NCBI RefSeq assembly: GCF_000980885.2
Contig: NZ_LBDA02000116.1
Location: 1 to 64,000, forward strand
Length of the DNA stretch: 64,000 nucleotides
Reading direction: 5' to 3'
Source of the DNA: Streptomyces malaysiense
GTDB taxonomy: Bacteria > Actinomycetota > Actinomycetes > Streptomycetales > Streptomycetaceae
Positions 17,445 to 26,290 of this stretch are shown in pieces; position 1 is the stretch's first letter, and each line of letters starts with the position of its first letter. The position numbers and the translations under genes are program-made. Under the pieces are notes generated by a model. The model was not told the DNA's origin, ran no database searches, and saw only the letters and a list, made by a program, of their open reading frames with translations.

Positions 17445-19958
17445 GTGACCCTCATCGATCAGCTGCCGCCGACCGCCGACCCCGACGCCCTGTACGAAGC
17501 CTTCGAGTCGTGGGCCCAGGAGCGCGGCCTCACCCTCTACCCCCACCAGGAAGAGGCGCTGATCGAAGCGGTGTCCGGGGCGAACGTGATCGTCTCCACC
17601 CCCACCGGCTCCGGCAAGAGCATGATCGCCGCGGGCGCGCACTTCGCGGCGCTGGCCCGGGACGAGGTCACCTTCTACACGGCGCCGATCAAGGCGCTGG
17701 TGTCGGAGAAGTTCTTCGAGCTGTGCAAGCTGTTCGGCACCGAGAACGTCGGCATGCTCACCGGCGACGCGTCCGTGAACGCCGACGCTCCCGTGATCTG
17801 CTGCACCGCCGAGGTGCTGGCCTCGATCGCGTTGCGTGACGGCAAAGACGCGGACGTGGGCCAGGTCGTCATGGACGAGTTCCACTTCTACGCGGAGGGC
17901 GACCGTGGCTGGGCCTGGCAGATTCCACTGCTGGAACTGCCCCAGGCACAGTTCATCCTGATGTCGGCCACTTTGGGCGATGTGTCGTTCTTCGAGAAGG
18001 ACCTCGCCCGCCGCACCGGCCGGCCGACCGCTGTGGTCCGCTCGGCGACCCGCCCGGTGCCGCTCTCGTACGAGTACAAACTGACCCCGCTCACCGAGAC
18101 GCTCACCGAACTGCTGGAGAGCAAGCAGGCTCCGGTGTACATCGTCCACTTCACGCAGGCGCAGGCCGTGGAGCGGGCACAGGCGCTGATGAGCATCAAC
18201 ATGTGCTCGCGCGAGGAGAAGGACCAGATCGCCGAGCTGATCGGCAACTTCCGCTTCACCACCAAGTTCGGCCGCAACCTCTCCCGGTACGTCCGGCACG
18301 GCATCGGTGTGCACCACGCCGGCATGCTGCCCAAGTACCGGCGGCTGGTGGAGAAGCTCGCCCAGGCCGGTCTGCTGAAGGTCATCTGCGGCACGGACAC
18401 GCTCGGCGTCGGCGTCAACGTGCCGATCCGCACCGTGCTGTTCACCGCGCTGACCAAATACGACGGCAGCCGGGTGCGAACCCTTCGGGCACGGGAGTTC
18501 CACCAGATCGCGGGCCGGGCCGGCCGGGCCGGCTTCGACACGGCGGGCCTCGTCGTCGCCCAGGCACCCGAGCATGTCATCGAGAACGAGAAGGCGCTGG
18601 CGAAGGCCGGCGACGACCCGAAGAAGCGGCGCAAGGTGGTGCGCAAGAAGGCGCCGGAGGGCTTCGTCGCCTGGACGGAGAACACCTTCCAGAAACTGAT
18701 CGACTCGGAGCCCGAGCCGCTGACGTCCCGTTTCCGGGTGACGCACACCATGCTGCTGTCGGTGATCGCCCGGCCGGGCAACGCCTTCAAGGCGATGCGC
18801 CACCTCTTGGAGGACAACCACGAGCCGCGCAAGCAGCAGCTGCGGCACATCCGCCGGGCGATCGCGATCTACCGTTCGCTGCTCGACGGCGGCATCGTGG
18901 AGAAGCTCGACAAGCCCGACGCCGAGGGTCGCATCGTCCGGCTCACGGTCGACCTCCAGCAGGACTTCGCGCTCAACCAGCCGCTGTCCACCTTCGCGCT
19001 CGCCTCGTTCGAACTCCTCGACCCCGAGTCGCCGTCCTACGCTCTCGACATGGTCTCCGTGGTCGAGTCCACCCTGGACGACCCGCGGCAGATCCTCGTC
19101 GCCCAGCAGAACAAGGCGCGCGGCGAGGCGGTGGCCGCGATGAAGGCCGACGGCGTCGAGTACGAGGAGCGCATGGAGCGCCTCCAGGACGTCACCTACC
19201 CGAAGCCGCTGGAAGAGCTGCTCTTCCACGCCTACAACACCTACCGCAAGAGCCACCCCTGGGTCGGCGACCATCCGCTGTCGCCGAAGTCGGTCGTCCG
19301 CGACATGTACGAACGGGCGCTTTCCTTCACCGAGTTGGTGTCCTTCTACGAGCTGGCCCGCACCGAGGGAATCGTGCTGCGCTACCTCGCCAGCGCCTAC
19401 AAGACACTCGACCACACCATCCCGGACGATCTGAAGTCCGAGGACCTCCAGGACCTGATCGAGTGGCTGGGCGAGATGGTGCGCCAGGTGGACTCCAGCC
19501 TGCTGGACGAGTGGGAGCAACTGGCGAACCCCGAGGAGATGACCGCCGAGCAGGCCCAGGAGAAGGCCGACGAGGTAAAGCCCGTCACCACCAACGCGCG
19601 CGCCTTCCGGGTGCTGGTCCGCAACGCGCTGTTCCGCCGAGTGGAGCTGGCCGCGCTGGACGAGGTCGAGGAACTGGGCGGGATGGACGCCGAGTCCGGC
19701 TGGGACGCCGACGCGTGGGGCGAGGCGATGGACAAGTACTGGGACGAGTACGAGGATCTCGGCACCGGCCCCGACGCCCGCGGCCCCAAGCTGCTGGTCA
19801 TCCAGGAGGAGCCGCAGAACGGCCTGTGGCGGGTCCGGCAGATCTTCGACGACCCGAACGACGACCACGACTGGGGTATCAGCGCCGAGGTCGACCTCGC
19901 GGCCTCGGACGCCGAGGGCCGTGCGGTCATCCGCGTCACCGACGTCGGCCAGCTGTGA
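17445..19958 (+). CDS. DExH-box RNA helicase (DUF3516 type)
   Basis: An 837-residue Ski2-like helicase. Motif I is TPTGSGKS, motif Ia lies around YTAPIKALVSEK, motif II is DEFHFY (a DEFH variant), motif III is MSATLG, and the RecA2 motifs include VHHAGMLPKYR, GTDTLGVGVNVP and QIAGRAGRAG. A DUF3516-like C-terminal half follows, ending in a charged region rich in Asp, Glu and Trp. Actinobacterial members are assumed to remodel RNA. I start at GTG 17445 (VTLIDQLPPTADPDAL), the usual N-terminus of the family. An in-frame ATG at 17385 would add 20 residues. It runs into tesB with 19 bp between them. Confidence 0.92.
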   Translation: MTLIDQLPPTADPDALYEAFESWAQERGLTLYPHQEEALIEAVSGANVIVSTPTGSGKSMIAAGAHFAALARDEVTFYTAPIKALVSEKFFELCKLFGTENVGMLTGDASVNADAPVICCTAEVLASIALRDGKDADVGQVVMDEFHFYAEGDRGWAWQIPLLELPQAQFILMSATLGDVSFFEKDLARRTGRPTAVVRSATRPVPLSYEYKLTPLTETLTELLESKQAPVYIVHFTQAQAVERAQALMSINMCSREEKDQIAELIGNFRFTTKFGRNLSRYVRHGIGVHHAGMLPKYRRLVEKLAQAGLLKVICGTDTLGVGVNVPIRTVLFTALTKYDGSRVRTLRAREFHQIAGRAGRAGFDTAGLVVAQAPEHVIENEKALAKAGDDPKKRRKVVRKKAPEGFVAWTENTFQKLIDSEPEPLTSRFRVTHTMLLSVIARPGNAFKAMRHLLEDNHEPRKQQLRHIRRAIAIYRSLLDGGIVEKLDKPDAEGRIVRLTVDLQQDFALNQPLSTFALASFELLDPESPSYALDMVSVVESTLDDPRQILVAQQNKARGEAVAAMKADGVEYEERMERLQDVTYPKPLEELLFHAYNTYRKSHPWVGDHPLSPKSVVRDMYERALSFTELVSFYELARTEGIVLRYLASAYKTLDHTIPDDLKSEDLQDLIEWLGEMVRQVDSSLLDEWEQLANPEEMTAEQAQEKADEVKPVTTNARAFRVLVRNALFRRVELAALDEVEELGGMDAESGWDADAWGEAMDKYWDEYEDLGTGPDARGPKLLVIQEEPQNGLWRVRQIFDDPNDDHDWGISAEVDLAASDAEGRAVIRVTDVGQL

Positions 19959-19977
19959 CCACAGGAGAACCCCGCCC

Positions 19978-20847
19978 ATGACGACGAACCCGGCCGAAAG
20001 ACTGGTCGATCTGCTCGATCTGGAGCGTATCGAGGTCAACATCTTCCGTGGCCGAAGCCCGCAGGAGTCCCTCCAGCGGGTCTTCGGCGGCCAGGTGGCG
20101 GGCCAGGCCCTGGTCGCCGCCGGCCGCACCACGGACGGCGACCGCCCGGTGCACTCGCTGCACGCGTACTTCCTGCGCCCTGGTCGTCCGGGTGTGCCGA
20201 TCGTGTACCAGGTGGAGCGGATCCGCGACGGGCGCTCGTTCACCACACGCCGGGTCACCGCGGTGCAGCAGGGCCGCACGATCTTCAATCTGACCGCCTC
20301 CTTTCACAAGCCCGAGGAAGGACCGTTCGAACACCAGCTGCCGCCGGCCCGTGAGCTGCCGCACCCCGAGTCGCTGCCGACGGTGGCCGAGGAGATACGC
20401 AAGCATCTGGGCGCGCTGCCGGACCAGTTGGAGCGGATGGTGCGCCGCCAGCCCTTCGACCTCCGGTACGCCGACCCCCTTCGCTGGAACGACGAGGAGG
20501 TCAAGGGAGCCGAGCCGCGCAGCGCGGTGTGGATGCGCGCGGTCGGCCCGCTGGGCGACGACCCGCTGGTCCACACCTGTGCACTGACCTACGCCAGCGA
20601 CATGACGCTGCTGGACGCGGTGCGCATTCCCATCGAACCCCTTTGGGGCCGCCGGAGCTTCGACATGGCCTCGCTGGACCACGCCATGTGGTTCCACCGT
20701 CCGTTCCGCGCCGACGAGTGGTTCCTGTACGACCAGGAGTCACCGATCGCCACCGGCGGGCGAGGGCTTGCCCGCGGGCGGATCTACGACATCGAGGGGC
20801 GACTGCTCGTCTCGGTCGTACAGGAGGGACTGTTCAGGTCCCTTTAG
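19978..20847 (+). CDS. tesB: Acyl-CoA thioesterase II
   Basis: A 289-residue double-hotdog thioesterase that hydrolyses acyl-CoA to free fatty acid and CoA. Typical blocks are RVFGGQVAGQALVAA, HSLHAYFLRPG, GRSFTTRRVTAVQQG, a central charged linker, then YASDMTLLDAVR with the catalytic Asp, SLDHAMWFHRPF and the C-terminal GRIYDIEGRLLVSVVQEG. ATG 19978 follows CAGGAG with suitable spacing. It probably shares a transcript with the helicase upstream; there is no obvious functional link. It converges on the next gene with a 33-bp gap. Confidence 0.93.
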   Translation: MTTNPAERLVDLLDLERIEVNIFRGRSPQESLQRVFGGQVAGQALVAAGRTTDGDRPVHSLHAYFLRPGRPGVPIVYQVERIRDGRSFTTRRVTAVQQGRTIFNLTASFHKPEEGPFEHQLPPARELPHPESLPTVAEEIRKHLGALPDQLERMVRRQPFDLRYADPLRWNDEEVKGAEPRSAVWMRAVGPLGDDPLVHTCALTYASDMTLLDAVRIPIEPLWGRRSFDMASLDHAMWFHRPFRADEWFLYDQESPIATGGRGLARGRIYDIEGRLLVSVVQEGLFRSL

Positions 20848-20880
20848 CGGACCGCGTCGACCGGGCGTGATCCAGGCTGC

Positions 20881-22023
20881 TCAGACCTCTGCGGGCCGAG
20901 GCGCGCCCCGTCGCAGCCAGGTGCGCAGACGCCGTGTGGAGCGTGACGGCTCGTGCCCGGCTCCGGGGAACCGGGGTACGGGGGCCGGAACGGGCTGCCT
21001 ACGCGGCACGTGTCGCCGCTCGGGTGCGCGTCCGCCGGAGATCCGGCGCGGCTCGACGGAGCGCACCAGCGGCTCCACCGGTGCCGGCCCGGCGGTGAGC
21101 GCCGTCGACTCGCCCGAGGTATCCGACGGCTCCGCCGGCGCCGGTGCAGGCATCGGTTCCACCGGTGCCGTGACCGTGCGCGCCAGGGGCGGGATCGGGC
21201 CTGCCGTCCGACGCGCCGGCGGACCGGTACGGCGGACGGTCGGGCGCGGCGCCGGTGACAGGGCCCGCGCCTCCTCGACCGAGTGCGCGAGGTCGCTGCG
21301 CAGCCACTCGATCTCGTCCGCGTCCTGCGCGGTCGCGATCCGCTCGGCGACATGGGCGAACGAGGTTCCGGCCAGAGTCCGGCCGGACAGCGCGGGCCGC
21401 AATCGGTTCATCCAGGCGCGCTCGTACGGATCCTCGACGACGTCGGCGACCTCGACGGGCGGGAGCAGGGCGGCGAGGGCACCGGCTCGGGCCCACGGGT
21501 CCTCGGCCTGGCGCAGCAGGGATCCCAGTTGCCGCATGCGCCAGTTGCGGGCGCGTAGGTCCACCCCCTCCGCGAGCTGGCCGCGCAGTGTCTCGGGTGT
21601 GCGGCCCTTGAGCAGGCGCGTGTTCTCGGGGACGGCCGCGAAGTGCTGCAGTTCCTCGGTGAGATAGAGCCAGACCACGGCGCCGTACCGGTTGACGTAG
21701 ACCTTCGCGGGCACGAACAGGCCCAGCCGGGCGAGCCGGGTGAAGCGGCCGGCGGAGATGTCCATCAACTCGGCACCTTCGGCGGTACCCACGACGCGCA
21801 CCCGGTCCTTGAACGCGTCCGGGAACCCGTCCTGCGCCCGGAGCCGGTCGATCTCCGCACGCTCCACCAGCCGGGCCCCTCCCCCGCCCTCATCAGGGAC
21901 GGTCCGCACATGGCCGAGCTGGACGGCGAGATCGAACTCGCCTCGCAGCATCCCCAGTTCGCGAGCGGCTCGGCTCGGCGCGCAGAGGTCGGAGCGGACT
22001 GGTTCGAAGATGTGTGCCGACAT
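20881..22023 (-). CDS. Conserved actinobacterial hypothetical protein (DUF6397-like)
   Basis: A 380-residue soluble protein. The first 230 residues look folded and helical (SDLCAPSRAARELGMLRGEF, with segments LMDISAGRFTRLARLGLFVP and VYVNRYGAVVWLYL suggesting a winged-helix or MerR-like DNA-binding fold). The last 130 residues are Pro/Arg/Ala-rich and probably disordered. It resembles streptomycete proteins filed under DUF6397; I am not certain of that number. The start ATG 22023 has a strong GGGGGAG six bases upstream. A consensus DnaA box lies 91 bp upstream. Function unknown. Confidence 0.7.
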   Translation of the reverse strand: MSAHIFEPVRSDLCAPSRAARELGMLRGEFDLAVQLGHVRTVPDEGGGGARLVERAEIDRLRAQDGFPDAFKDRVRVVGTAEGAELMDISAGRFTRLARLGLFVPAKVYVNRYGAVVWLYLTEELQHFAAVPENTRLLKGRTPETLRGQLAEGVDLRARNWRMRQLGSLLRQAEDPWARAGALAALLPPVEVADVVEDPYERAWMNRLRPALSGRTLAGTSFAHVAERIATAQDADEIEWLRSDLAHSVEEARALSPAPRPTVRRTGPPARRTAGPIPPLARTVTAPVEPMPAPAPAEPSDTSGESTALTAGPAPVEPLVRSVEPRRISGGRAPERRHVPRRQPVPAPVPRFPGAGHEPSRSTRRLRTWLRRGAPRPAEV

Positions 22024-22113
22024 GGCCGCACTCCCCCGTGGAGTCAGTGGCTCACGCCCGGTGCGATCGCCGTGCACACACCGTAGCCGGATCGGCGCAT
22101 CACGCGGCAGACC

Positions 22114-22122
22114 TGTGGACAA
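22114..22122 (-). promoter_or_regulatory. Consensus DnaA-box sequence
   Basis: On the minus strand this reads TTGTCCACA, the exact Streptomyces DnaA-box consensus. It sits in the 126-bp gap upstream of the 20881-22023 gene and downstream of the roadblock gene. A single box is not an origin. It could be a titration or transcriptional site, or chance. Confidence 0.35.
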
Positions 22123-22149
22123 CTCCGTGAGGCTTCGAGAACGCGCAGG

Positions 22150-22563
22150 TCAGAGGCCTATGTCCGGCGCCCGCTCGGGTTTCCGGGCATCCACGCCGAG
22201 GTGCTCACCGACCCGGTTGACGAGCAGGGTCATCTCGTACGCTATCTGCCCCATATCGGCCTCGGCCCCGCTGAGCACGCACAGACAGCTGCCGGCACCG
22301 GCCGCGGTCACGAACAGCACGGCGTCGTCGTACTCGATCATCGTCTGGCGCACCGCCCCGGCACCGAAGTGACGCCCCGAGCCCTTCGCCAGGCTGTGCA
22401 GTCCGGAGGCCACGGCGGCGAGGTGTTCGGCGTCCTCGCGACGCAGGCCGGTGCTCGCGCCCGTGACTAGGCCGTCGTTGGACAGGATCAGTGCGTGCCG
22501 TACGTCGTCCACGCGTTCCGTCAGGTCGTCCAGGAGCCAGCCGAGTCCCTGGTTCTGCGCCAT
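22150..22563 (-). CDS. Roadblock/LC7 domain protein (orphan, CvnB-like)
   Basis: A 137-residue roadblock/LC7 protein (QGLGWLLDDLTERVDDVRHA, then LSNDGLVTGAS and EHLAAVASGLHSLAKG). In streptomycetes these proteins are the B component of conservons, next to a sensor kinase (A), a DUF742 protein (C) and a Ras-like GTPase (D), and act as GTPase-regulating platforms. None of those partners flanks this copy, so it is an orphan. Start ATG 22563 has GGGGAGA upstream. Confidence 0.88.
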   Translation of the reverse strand: MAQNQGLGWLLDDLTERVDDVRHALILSNDGLVTGASTGLRREDAEHLAAVASGLHSLAKGSGRHFGAGAVRQTMIEYDDAVLFVTAAGAGSCLCVLSGAEADMGQIAYEMTLLVNRVGEHLGVDARKPERAPDIGL

Positions 22564-22667
22564 TTACGTCTCCCCCTGCGATCTCTCCTCCCTGGCCGGA
22601 GGAACCCTCCGCAAGCCTTCCCCACGTGCGGCGTACGGGCAAGCAGGACGGGCGCACGGCACAGAAG

Positions 22668-23115
22668 ATGACCGACGAGGAATGGCGGGCATTCGCCCCA
22701 AAAGGCACTCTCGCCGGCAAACTGACCACCGTTCGCGCCGATGGGAGCCCGCATGTGACCCTGATCCGGCTCCTGCTGGACGGACGAATCGACCCTTCTC
22801 CCCGGCCAGAACACCGTGAAAGGGCGCAATCTGACCCGTGACGGGCGTGTCGCCCTGACCATGGACGACGACCGGCCGCCGCTCCATCTCGTGTTGCTCA
22901 GCGGCCGCGCCCGGCTGCCCGAGGACCCGGCGGAACTGCGCCACCGGGCCGCGCGGGTCGCCGTCCGGTGCAGGAGAGAGGACCGGGCCGAGGAGTTCGG
23001 CGCCCGCAACGGCGTTCCCGGTGAGCTGCTGGCGCACGTCAACGTCGGGGAGGTGGTGGCGATCCGGGACCTGACGGCCGGAGCGGTGCCCCGGGCGGAC
23101 CGGCAGCCGCGGTGC
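22668..23115 (+). pseudogene. Frameshifted PPOX-class (F420/flavin-dependent) oxidoreductase
   Basis: The first part, from ATG 22668 (MTDEEWRAF, GKLTTVRADGSPHVTLI), and the second part (LLPGQNTVKGRNLTRDGRVA, EEFGARNGVPGELLAHV) together make one pyridoxamine-oxidase-like protein of the F420-dependent class. They lie in different frames: positions 22668 to about 22790 in one, and about 22790 onward shifted by +1. The expected strand that binds the cofactor is disrupted at the junction. In the second frame there is no stop, so it stays open into the methyltransferase gene. Probably inactive. Confidence 0.75.
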
Positions 23116-23169
23116 GCCCGTCGCCGCACCCGGACACGCAAAGCACAGGGCCGCGAAAATCAGGGCATC

Positions 23170-23778
23170 ATGCGGGTCATGAGCGACGACCACGCACATG
23201 TCCAGGAGTTCTTCACCGCACGGGCCGCCGAGTGGGACAGCAAGTTTCCCGACGACGGGCCGGCGTACGCGACCGCCGTGGCTGACCTCGGGCTGCGGGC
23301 GGGCGGCCGTGTGCTCGACGCGGGCTGCGGAACGGGGCGCGCGCTGGCCCCGTTGCGGGCCGCCGTGGGCCCCACCGGCATGGTGCTCGGCGCCGATCTG
23401 ACCCCGGCCATGCTCGCGGCCGCCGTAGCGGCGGGGCGGGACCGGGAGGGAGCGCTGCTGCTCGCGGACGTGGCCGCCCTGCCACTGCGCTCGGAGTGCC
23501 TGGACGCGGTGTTCGCGGCAGGACTGATCGCCCATCTGCCACGCCCGGTGGAGAACCTGCGGGAGTTCGCACGGGTGGTACGGCCCGGCGGGCGGCTCGC
23601 CCTGTTCCATCCCATCGGCCGCGCGGCCCTGGCGGCGCGGCAGGGCCGGCAGATCACACCGGAGGACCTGCGGGCGGAGCCCAACCTCCTTGCTCTGCTG
23701 TCCCGTTCGGGGTGGCGCATGACGTCCTACGTCGACGAGGACGCCCGATTCCTCGCCCTCGCCGTACGCGAGAGCTGA
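23170..23778 (+). CDS. Class I SAM-dependent methyltransferase
   Basis: A 202-residue methyltransferase. SAM motif I is VLDAGCGTGR (about residues 55-64), an acidic residue follows in GADLTPAML, motif II lies in DAVFAAGLIAHL, and the post-motif FARVVRPGGRLALFHPIG is typical of UbiE-like enzymes. I start at ATG 23170, with AGGG close upstream; ATG 23179 (MSDDHAHV) is equally plausible. Its frame is open upstream into the PPOX remnant, so a fused product cannot be excluded. Substrate unknown. The 3' end is 4 bp from the convergent hydrolase gene. Confidence 0.85.
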   Translation: MRVMSDDHAHVQEFFTARAAEWDSKFPDDGPAYATAVADLGLRAGGRVLDAGCGTGRALAPLRAAVGPTGMVLGADLTPAMLAAAVAAGRDREGALLLADVAALPLRSECLDAVFAAGLIAHLPRPVENLREFARVVRPGGRLALFHPIGRAALAARQGRQITPEDLRAEPNLLALLSRSGWRMTSYVDEDARFLALAVRES

Positions 23779-23782
23779 GGGA

Positions 23783-24538
23783 TCAGATGTTTGCGGCGAC
23801 CGCGGCGGCGAAGGCACCGGGGTTGTCGAACATGACGTTGTGCCCGGCGCCGGGCACCGTCAGCACCCGTACGCCGGCCGCTTCCAGTCGTTCCAGGCCG
23901 TCGAGCCCACCGCTCTCCTCCCCCTGGAGGTAGACCCGGTCGATGTCCAGGCGTTCCAGGATCGTGCGCATGACCGGGTCGGAGCCGCGCCGCAGGCCGA
24001 CGGCGCTGCGATGCAGGGCGCGCGGGTCCGCGAGCCGCATGGTGGCCGCCCACAGCGGACCGGCGGCGGCCAGGACGCTCGCGTACGCCTCCCCCACGAA
24101 CTCGTCCTCCTCGTAGGCGGCGATCGCGCTGCTGCCCGCTGTCCGAGGTGGGAACGCGTCCAGATTGGCCTCACAGAGCACGAGCCGGGAGACGAGTTCG
24201 GGCCGCCGGTGCGCGAGCACGATGGCGACGGCGCCGCCCATGCTGTGCGCGATCAGTTCGGCGCCGTCGGCCCCGGCCGCGTCCAGCGCGGCCGCGACCG
24301 CGTCGGCGTGCTCCTCCAGTGTGTACCCGAAGCGCCGGGGCCGGTCGCTGAGACCGTGGCCGGGCAGGTCCATGAACAGGCTTCGTCTGCCCGCGAGTTC
24401 GGGGCGGGCCGCGATATGCGCGTGATAGGGCGCGGACATCGACCCCAGACCGTGGAGGTAGACCCGGGCGGGCTCCGCCCCCGAGACCTCGGTCCAGCGG
24501 ATGCGGCTTCCCTCGTCATCGAACACGGCCTGCTGCAC
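23783..24538 (-). CDS. Alpha/beta-hydrolase
   Basis: A 251-residue alpha/beta-hydrolase. The oxyanion region is YLHGLGSMS, followed by FMDLPGHGLSDRP; the nucleophile elbow is AHSMGGA; the C-terminal His is in PGAGHNVMFDNPG. The substrate is unknown (esterase, lactonase or C-C hydrolase). I prefer GTG 24538, which has GGGAGG at good spacing. An in-frame ATG at 24580 lies inside the palindrome described next and would have only a tight GAGG. Divergent from the padR gene and probably controlled by it. Confidence 0.85.
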   Translation of the reverse strand: MQQAVFDDEGSRIRWTEVSGAEPARVYLHGLGSMSAPYHAHIAARPELAGRRSLFMDLPGHGLSDRPRRFGYTLEEHADAVAAALDAAGADGAELIAHSMGGAVAIVLAHRRPELVSRLVLCEANLDAFPPRTAGSSAIAAYEEDEFVGEAYASVLAAAGPLWAATMRLADPRALHRSAVGLRRGSDPVMRTILERLDIDRVYLQGEESGGLDGLERLEAAGVRVLTVPGAGHNVMFDNPGAFAAAVAANI

Positions 24539-24574
24539 AGCGCCCTCCCTGTCGGCCTTGATCACCGAGCGACC

Positions 24575-24594
24575 ATACATCGGCCTCGATGTAT
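24575..24594. promoter_or_regulatory. Perfect inverted repeat, probable PadR operator
   Basis: ATACATCG (24575-24582) and CGATGTAT (24587-24594) are perfect 8-bp arms around GCCT. ATGT/ACAT half-sites of this type are typical of PadR dimers. It lies between the divergent hydrolase and padR genes, 60 bp before the padR ATG, so one dimer could repress both. Confidence 0.65.
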
Positions 24595-24618
24595 TACGTC
24601 AATGAAGTATTCATGGAA

Positions 24619-24630
24619 CGCTGTACAGCG
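24619..24630. repeat. 12-bp perfect palindrome upstream of padR
   Basis: CGCTGT followed directly by ACAGCG, 23 bp before the padR start codon. It may be a second regulator site or part of the promoter. No other evidence. Confidence 0.35.
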
Positions 24631-24653
24631 TCGCCGTACGCAAGAATGCGGGC

Positions 24654-25181
24654 ATGCTCGAACTCGCCATCCTGGGATTCCTGTACGAGGCCCCGCTGCA
24701 CGGGTACGTTCTGCGCCGCCGCATCGCGGCGCTCACCGGACATGTGAGGCCCGTCGCGGAGAGCACCCTGTATCCGGCGATCAAGCGCCTGGAGAAGGCC
24801 GGACTGCTGGTGCGGGCCACCGAGCCGGGAGCCGTGGCCGCGCCACGTCATGTGCTCCGGCTGACCGAGGAGGGCCGGCGGGAACTGCGGCGCCGGCTCG
24901 CCGAACCCGGACGGCGCGAGATCACCGACGAGAACCAGTGGTTCGTCCTGCTCGCCTTCCTGCGTCACCTCGCGGACCCCGCGGCCCAGACCGCGGTGCT
25001 GAACCGGCGGCTCGCCTTCCTGGAGGAGCCGACGAGCTTCTTCTACGACGGCGACCGGCCGATCCGTGCCGAGGAAGTGGACGACCCATTCCGGCAGGGC
25101 ATCCTCACCATCGCGCGTGCCACGAGCCGGGCCGAACTCGGCTGGCTGCGCGACACCCTCGCGTCACTCGACGGAGCCTGA
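24654..25181 (+). CDS. PadR family transcriptional regulator
   Basis: A 175-residue PadR regulator. The N-terminal winged helix is diagnostic: LAILGFLYEAPLHGYVLRRR, then ESTLYPAIKRLEKAGLL and the wing RHVLRLTEEGRREL. The C-terminal helices (about 95-175) form the dimer and ligand part. PadR proteins are usually repressors of adjacent genes for detoxification or efflux. The perfect palindrome upstream and the divergent hydrolase are the likely regulon. The 3' end overlaps the convergent MpaB-like gene by 18 bp. Confidence 0.92.
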   Translation: MLELAILGFLYEAPLHGYVLRRRIAALTGHVRPVAESTLYPAIKRLEKAGLLVRATEPGAVAAPRHVLRLTEEGRRELRRRLAEPGRREITDENQWFVLLAFLRHLADPAAQTAVLNRRLAFLEEPTSFFYDGDRPIRAEEVDDPFRQGILTIARATSRAELGWLRDTLASLDGA

Positions 25182-26126
25182 GGTGTCCAGGTGCCGCACC
25201 GGGCAGCCGCGCAGTCCCGGGACCGGGCGCGTGCCGAGGTCGGCCACTCGGTAACCGTTCGGATACCCCTTGATCTCCCGGTTCTGGCGCGCGAAGTGGG
25301 GTGCGCGGCGTGGCGGCAGCAGCCGCACCAGCCGGCCGCGCGCCCGGACGGCGCCGCGTACCAGGGCGACGGCGGCCGCGCCGGGCCGCTCGTAGCGGAA
25401 CGCGTCCAGCAGCGGCTGGTCGAGCAGCGCGAGCACACCTGTGCGCAGCAGGGGCGCCAGGGGGCGTGGATACCAGGACGCCATCAGTTCGAGGGTGGCG
25501 TCCGAGACCCGACGGGCTCCTTCGTCCCAGCCGAAGTTCGCCTCCTCGTAGGTGTCGAGAAGGGTTTCGAACTCTTCGTAGGTCCTGGGGAGATCGGGGA
25601 TGCCCATGTGCCGGCCGAGGGTCCGGTAGTACTCGGTGGCGGCGACGGCCTCGTGTCGGGACAGCCGGCGCCAGCCGTACGCGTCGATCCAGCGCTTGGG
25701 CACCACGACGAAAGTGCTGAGCACGTACCGCATGTCGTCGTCGCCGATGTCGTAGGCGCGGTGCATCTGGTTGATGCGACGGATGGCCGTGCGCCCCTGT
25801 TCGGCGGCGAAGCCGTGCTCCACGACGGTGTCGAGGAGCAGGGCGGTGTCGTCGTACCGCCTCTGGGTCTGGTCGGTCAGCTCGGCGGTGCGAGCGAGGA
25901 GGCGGCCGATGCTCGGGACGGCGTAGGTGCGGTACAGGGCCAGTTCGAGGGCGCGCGTGTAGTCCCAGGGGAATTCGTAGACGGCGCTGAGCCGGTAGAT
26001 CTCCGGGGCATCCGCCACCGGGTCCAGCCGGCGGATCCGCTCCAGCCGTTCGAAGCGCTTCACCGCGTCGTCCCCCTGTCTGTCGCCGGAAGCCAACTCT
26101 ATGTGGAGTGCGGACGGACGAACCAT
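25164..26126 (-). CDS. MpaB/DUF2236-family oxygenase-like protein
   Basis: A 320-residue protein of the DUF2236 (oxygenase MpaB / latex-clearing protein-like) family: an N-terminal helical segment, RRINQMHRAYDIGDDDMRYV, then LSTFVVVPKRWIDAYGWR and a C-terminal YPRPLAPLLRTG region. Relatives include haem-b dioxygenases that cleave rubber and MpaB, an oxidative chain-cleavage enzyme of mycophenolic acid synthesis; most bacterial members are uncharacterised. Start ATG 26126 (MVRPSALHIEL) has AAGGG about 10 bases upstream. Its position beside PadR and a hydrolase suggests a small catabolic or detoxification group. Confidence 0.85.
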   Translation of the reverse strand: MVRPSALHIELASGDRQGDDAVKRFERLERIRRLDPVADAPEIYRLSAVYEFPWDYTRALELALYRTYAVPSIGRLLARTAELTDQTQRRYDDTALLLDTVVEHGFAAEQGRTAIRRINQMHRAYDIGDDDMRYVLSTFVVVPKRWIDAYGWRRLSRHEAVAATEYYRTLGRHMGIPDLPRTYEEFETLLDTYEEANFGWDEGARRVSDATLELMASWYPRPLAPLLRTGVLALLDQPLLDAFRYERPGAAAVALVRGAVRARGRLVRLLPPRRAPHFARQNREIKGYPNGYRVADLGTRPVPGLRGCPVRHLDTSGSVE

Positions 26127-26290
26127 CACCGATCTGCCCTTTTCAGAAGGTGAGCGGGCACTTTCGTTCGGCGGGATCGGCGCTCTCGGTGGTCCCGGGG
26201 CGGGGGCGGTCTGGGGAAGTCCCGTGGAGACCGTGGTCGTTTCGCCCCCGTCCAGGGGGAAAGTTGCAGGTCCGCGTGGTGTGAGGAGTC

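Noticed and set aside
12804..20288. Minus-strand open frame of about 2,490 codons across the ABC, DUF5709, rpmE2 and helicase region
   Set aside because: It is antisense to clearly real genes with catalytic motifs. Long antisense frames are common in 70%+ GC DNA because stop codons are rare; composition is Arg/Ala/Gly/Val-rich with no domain.
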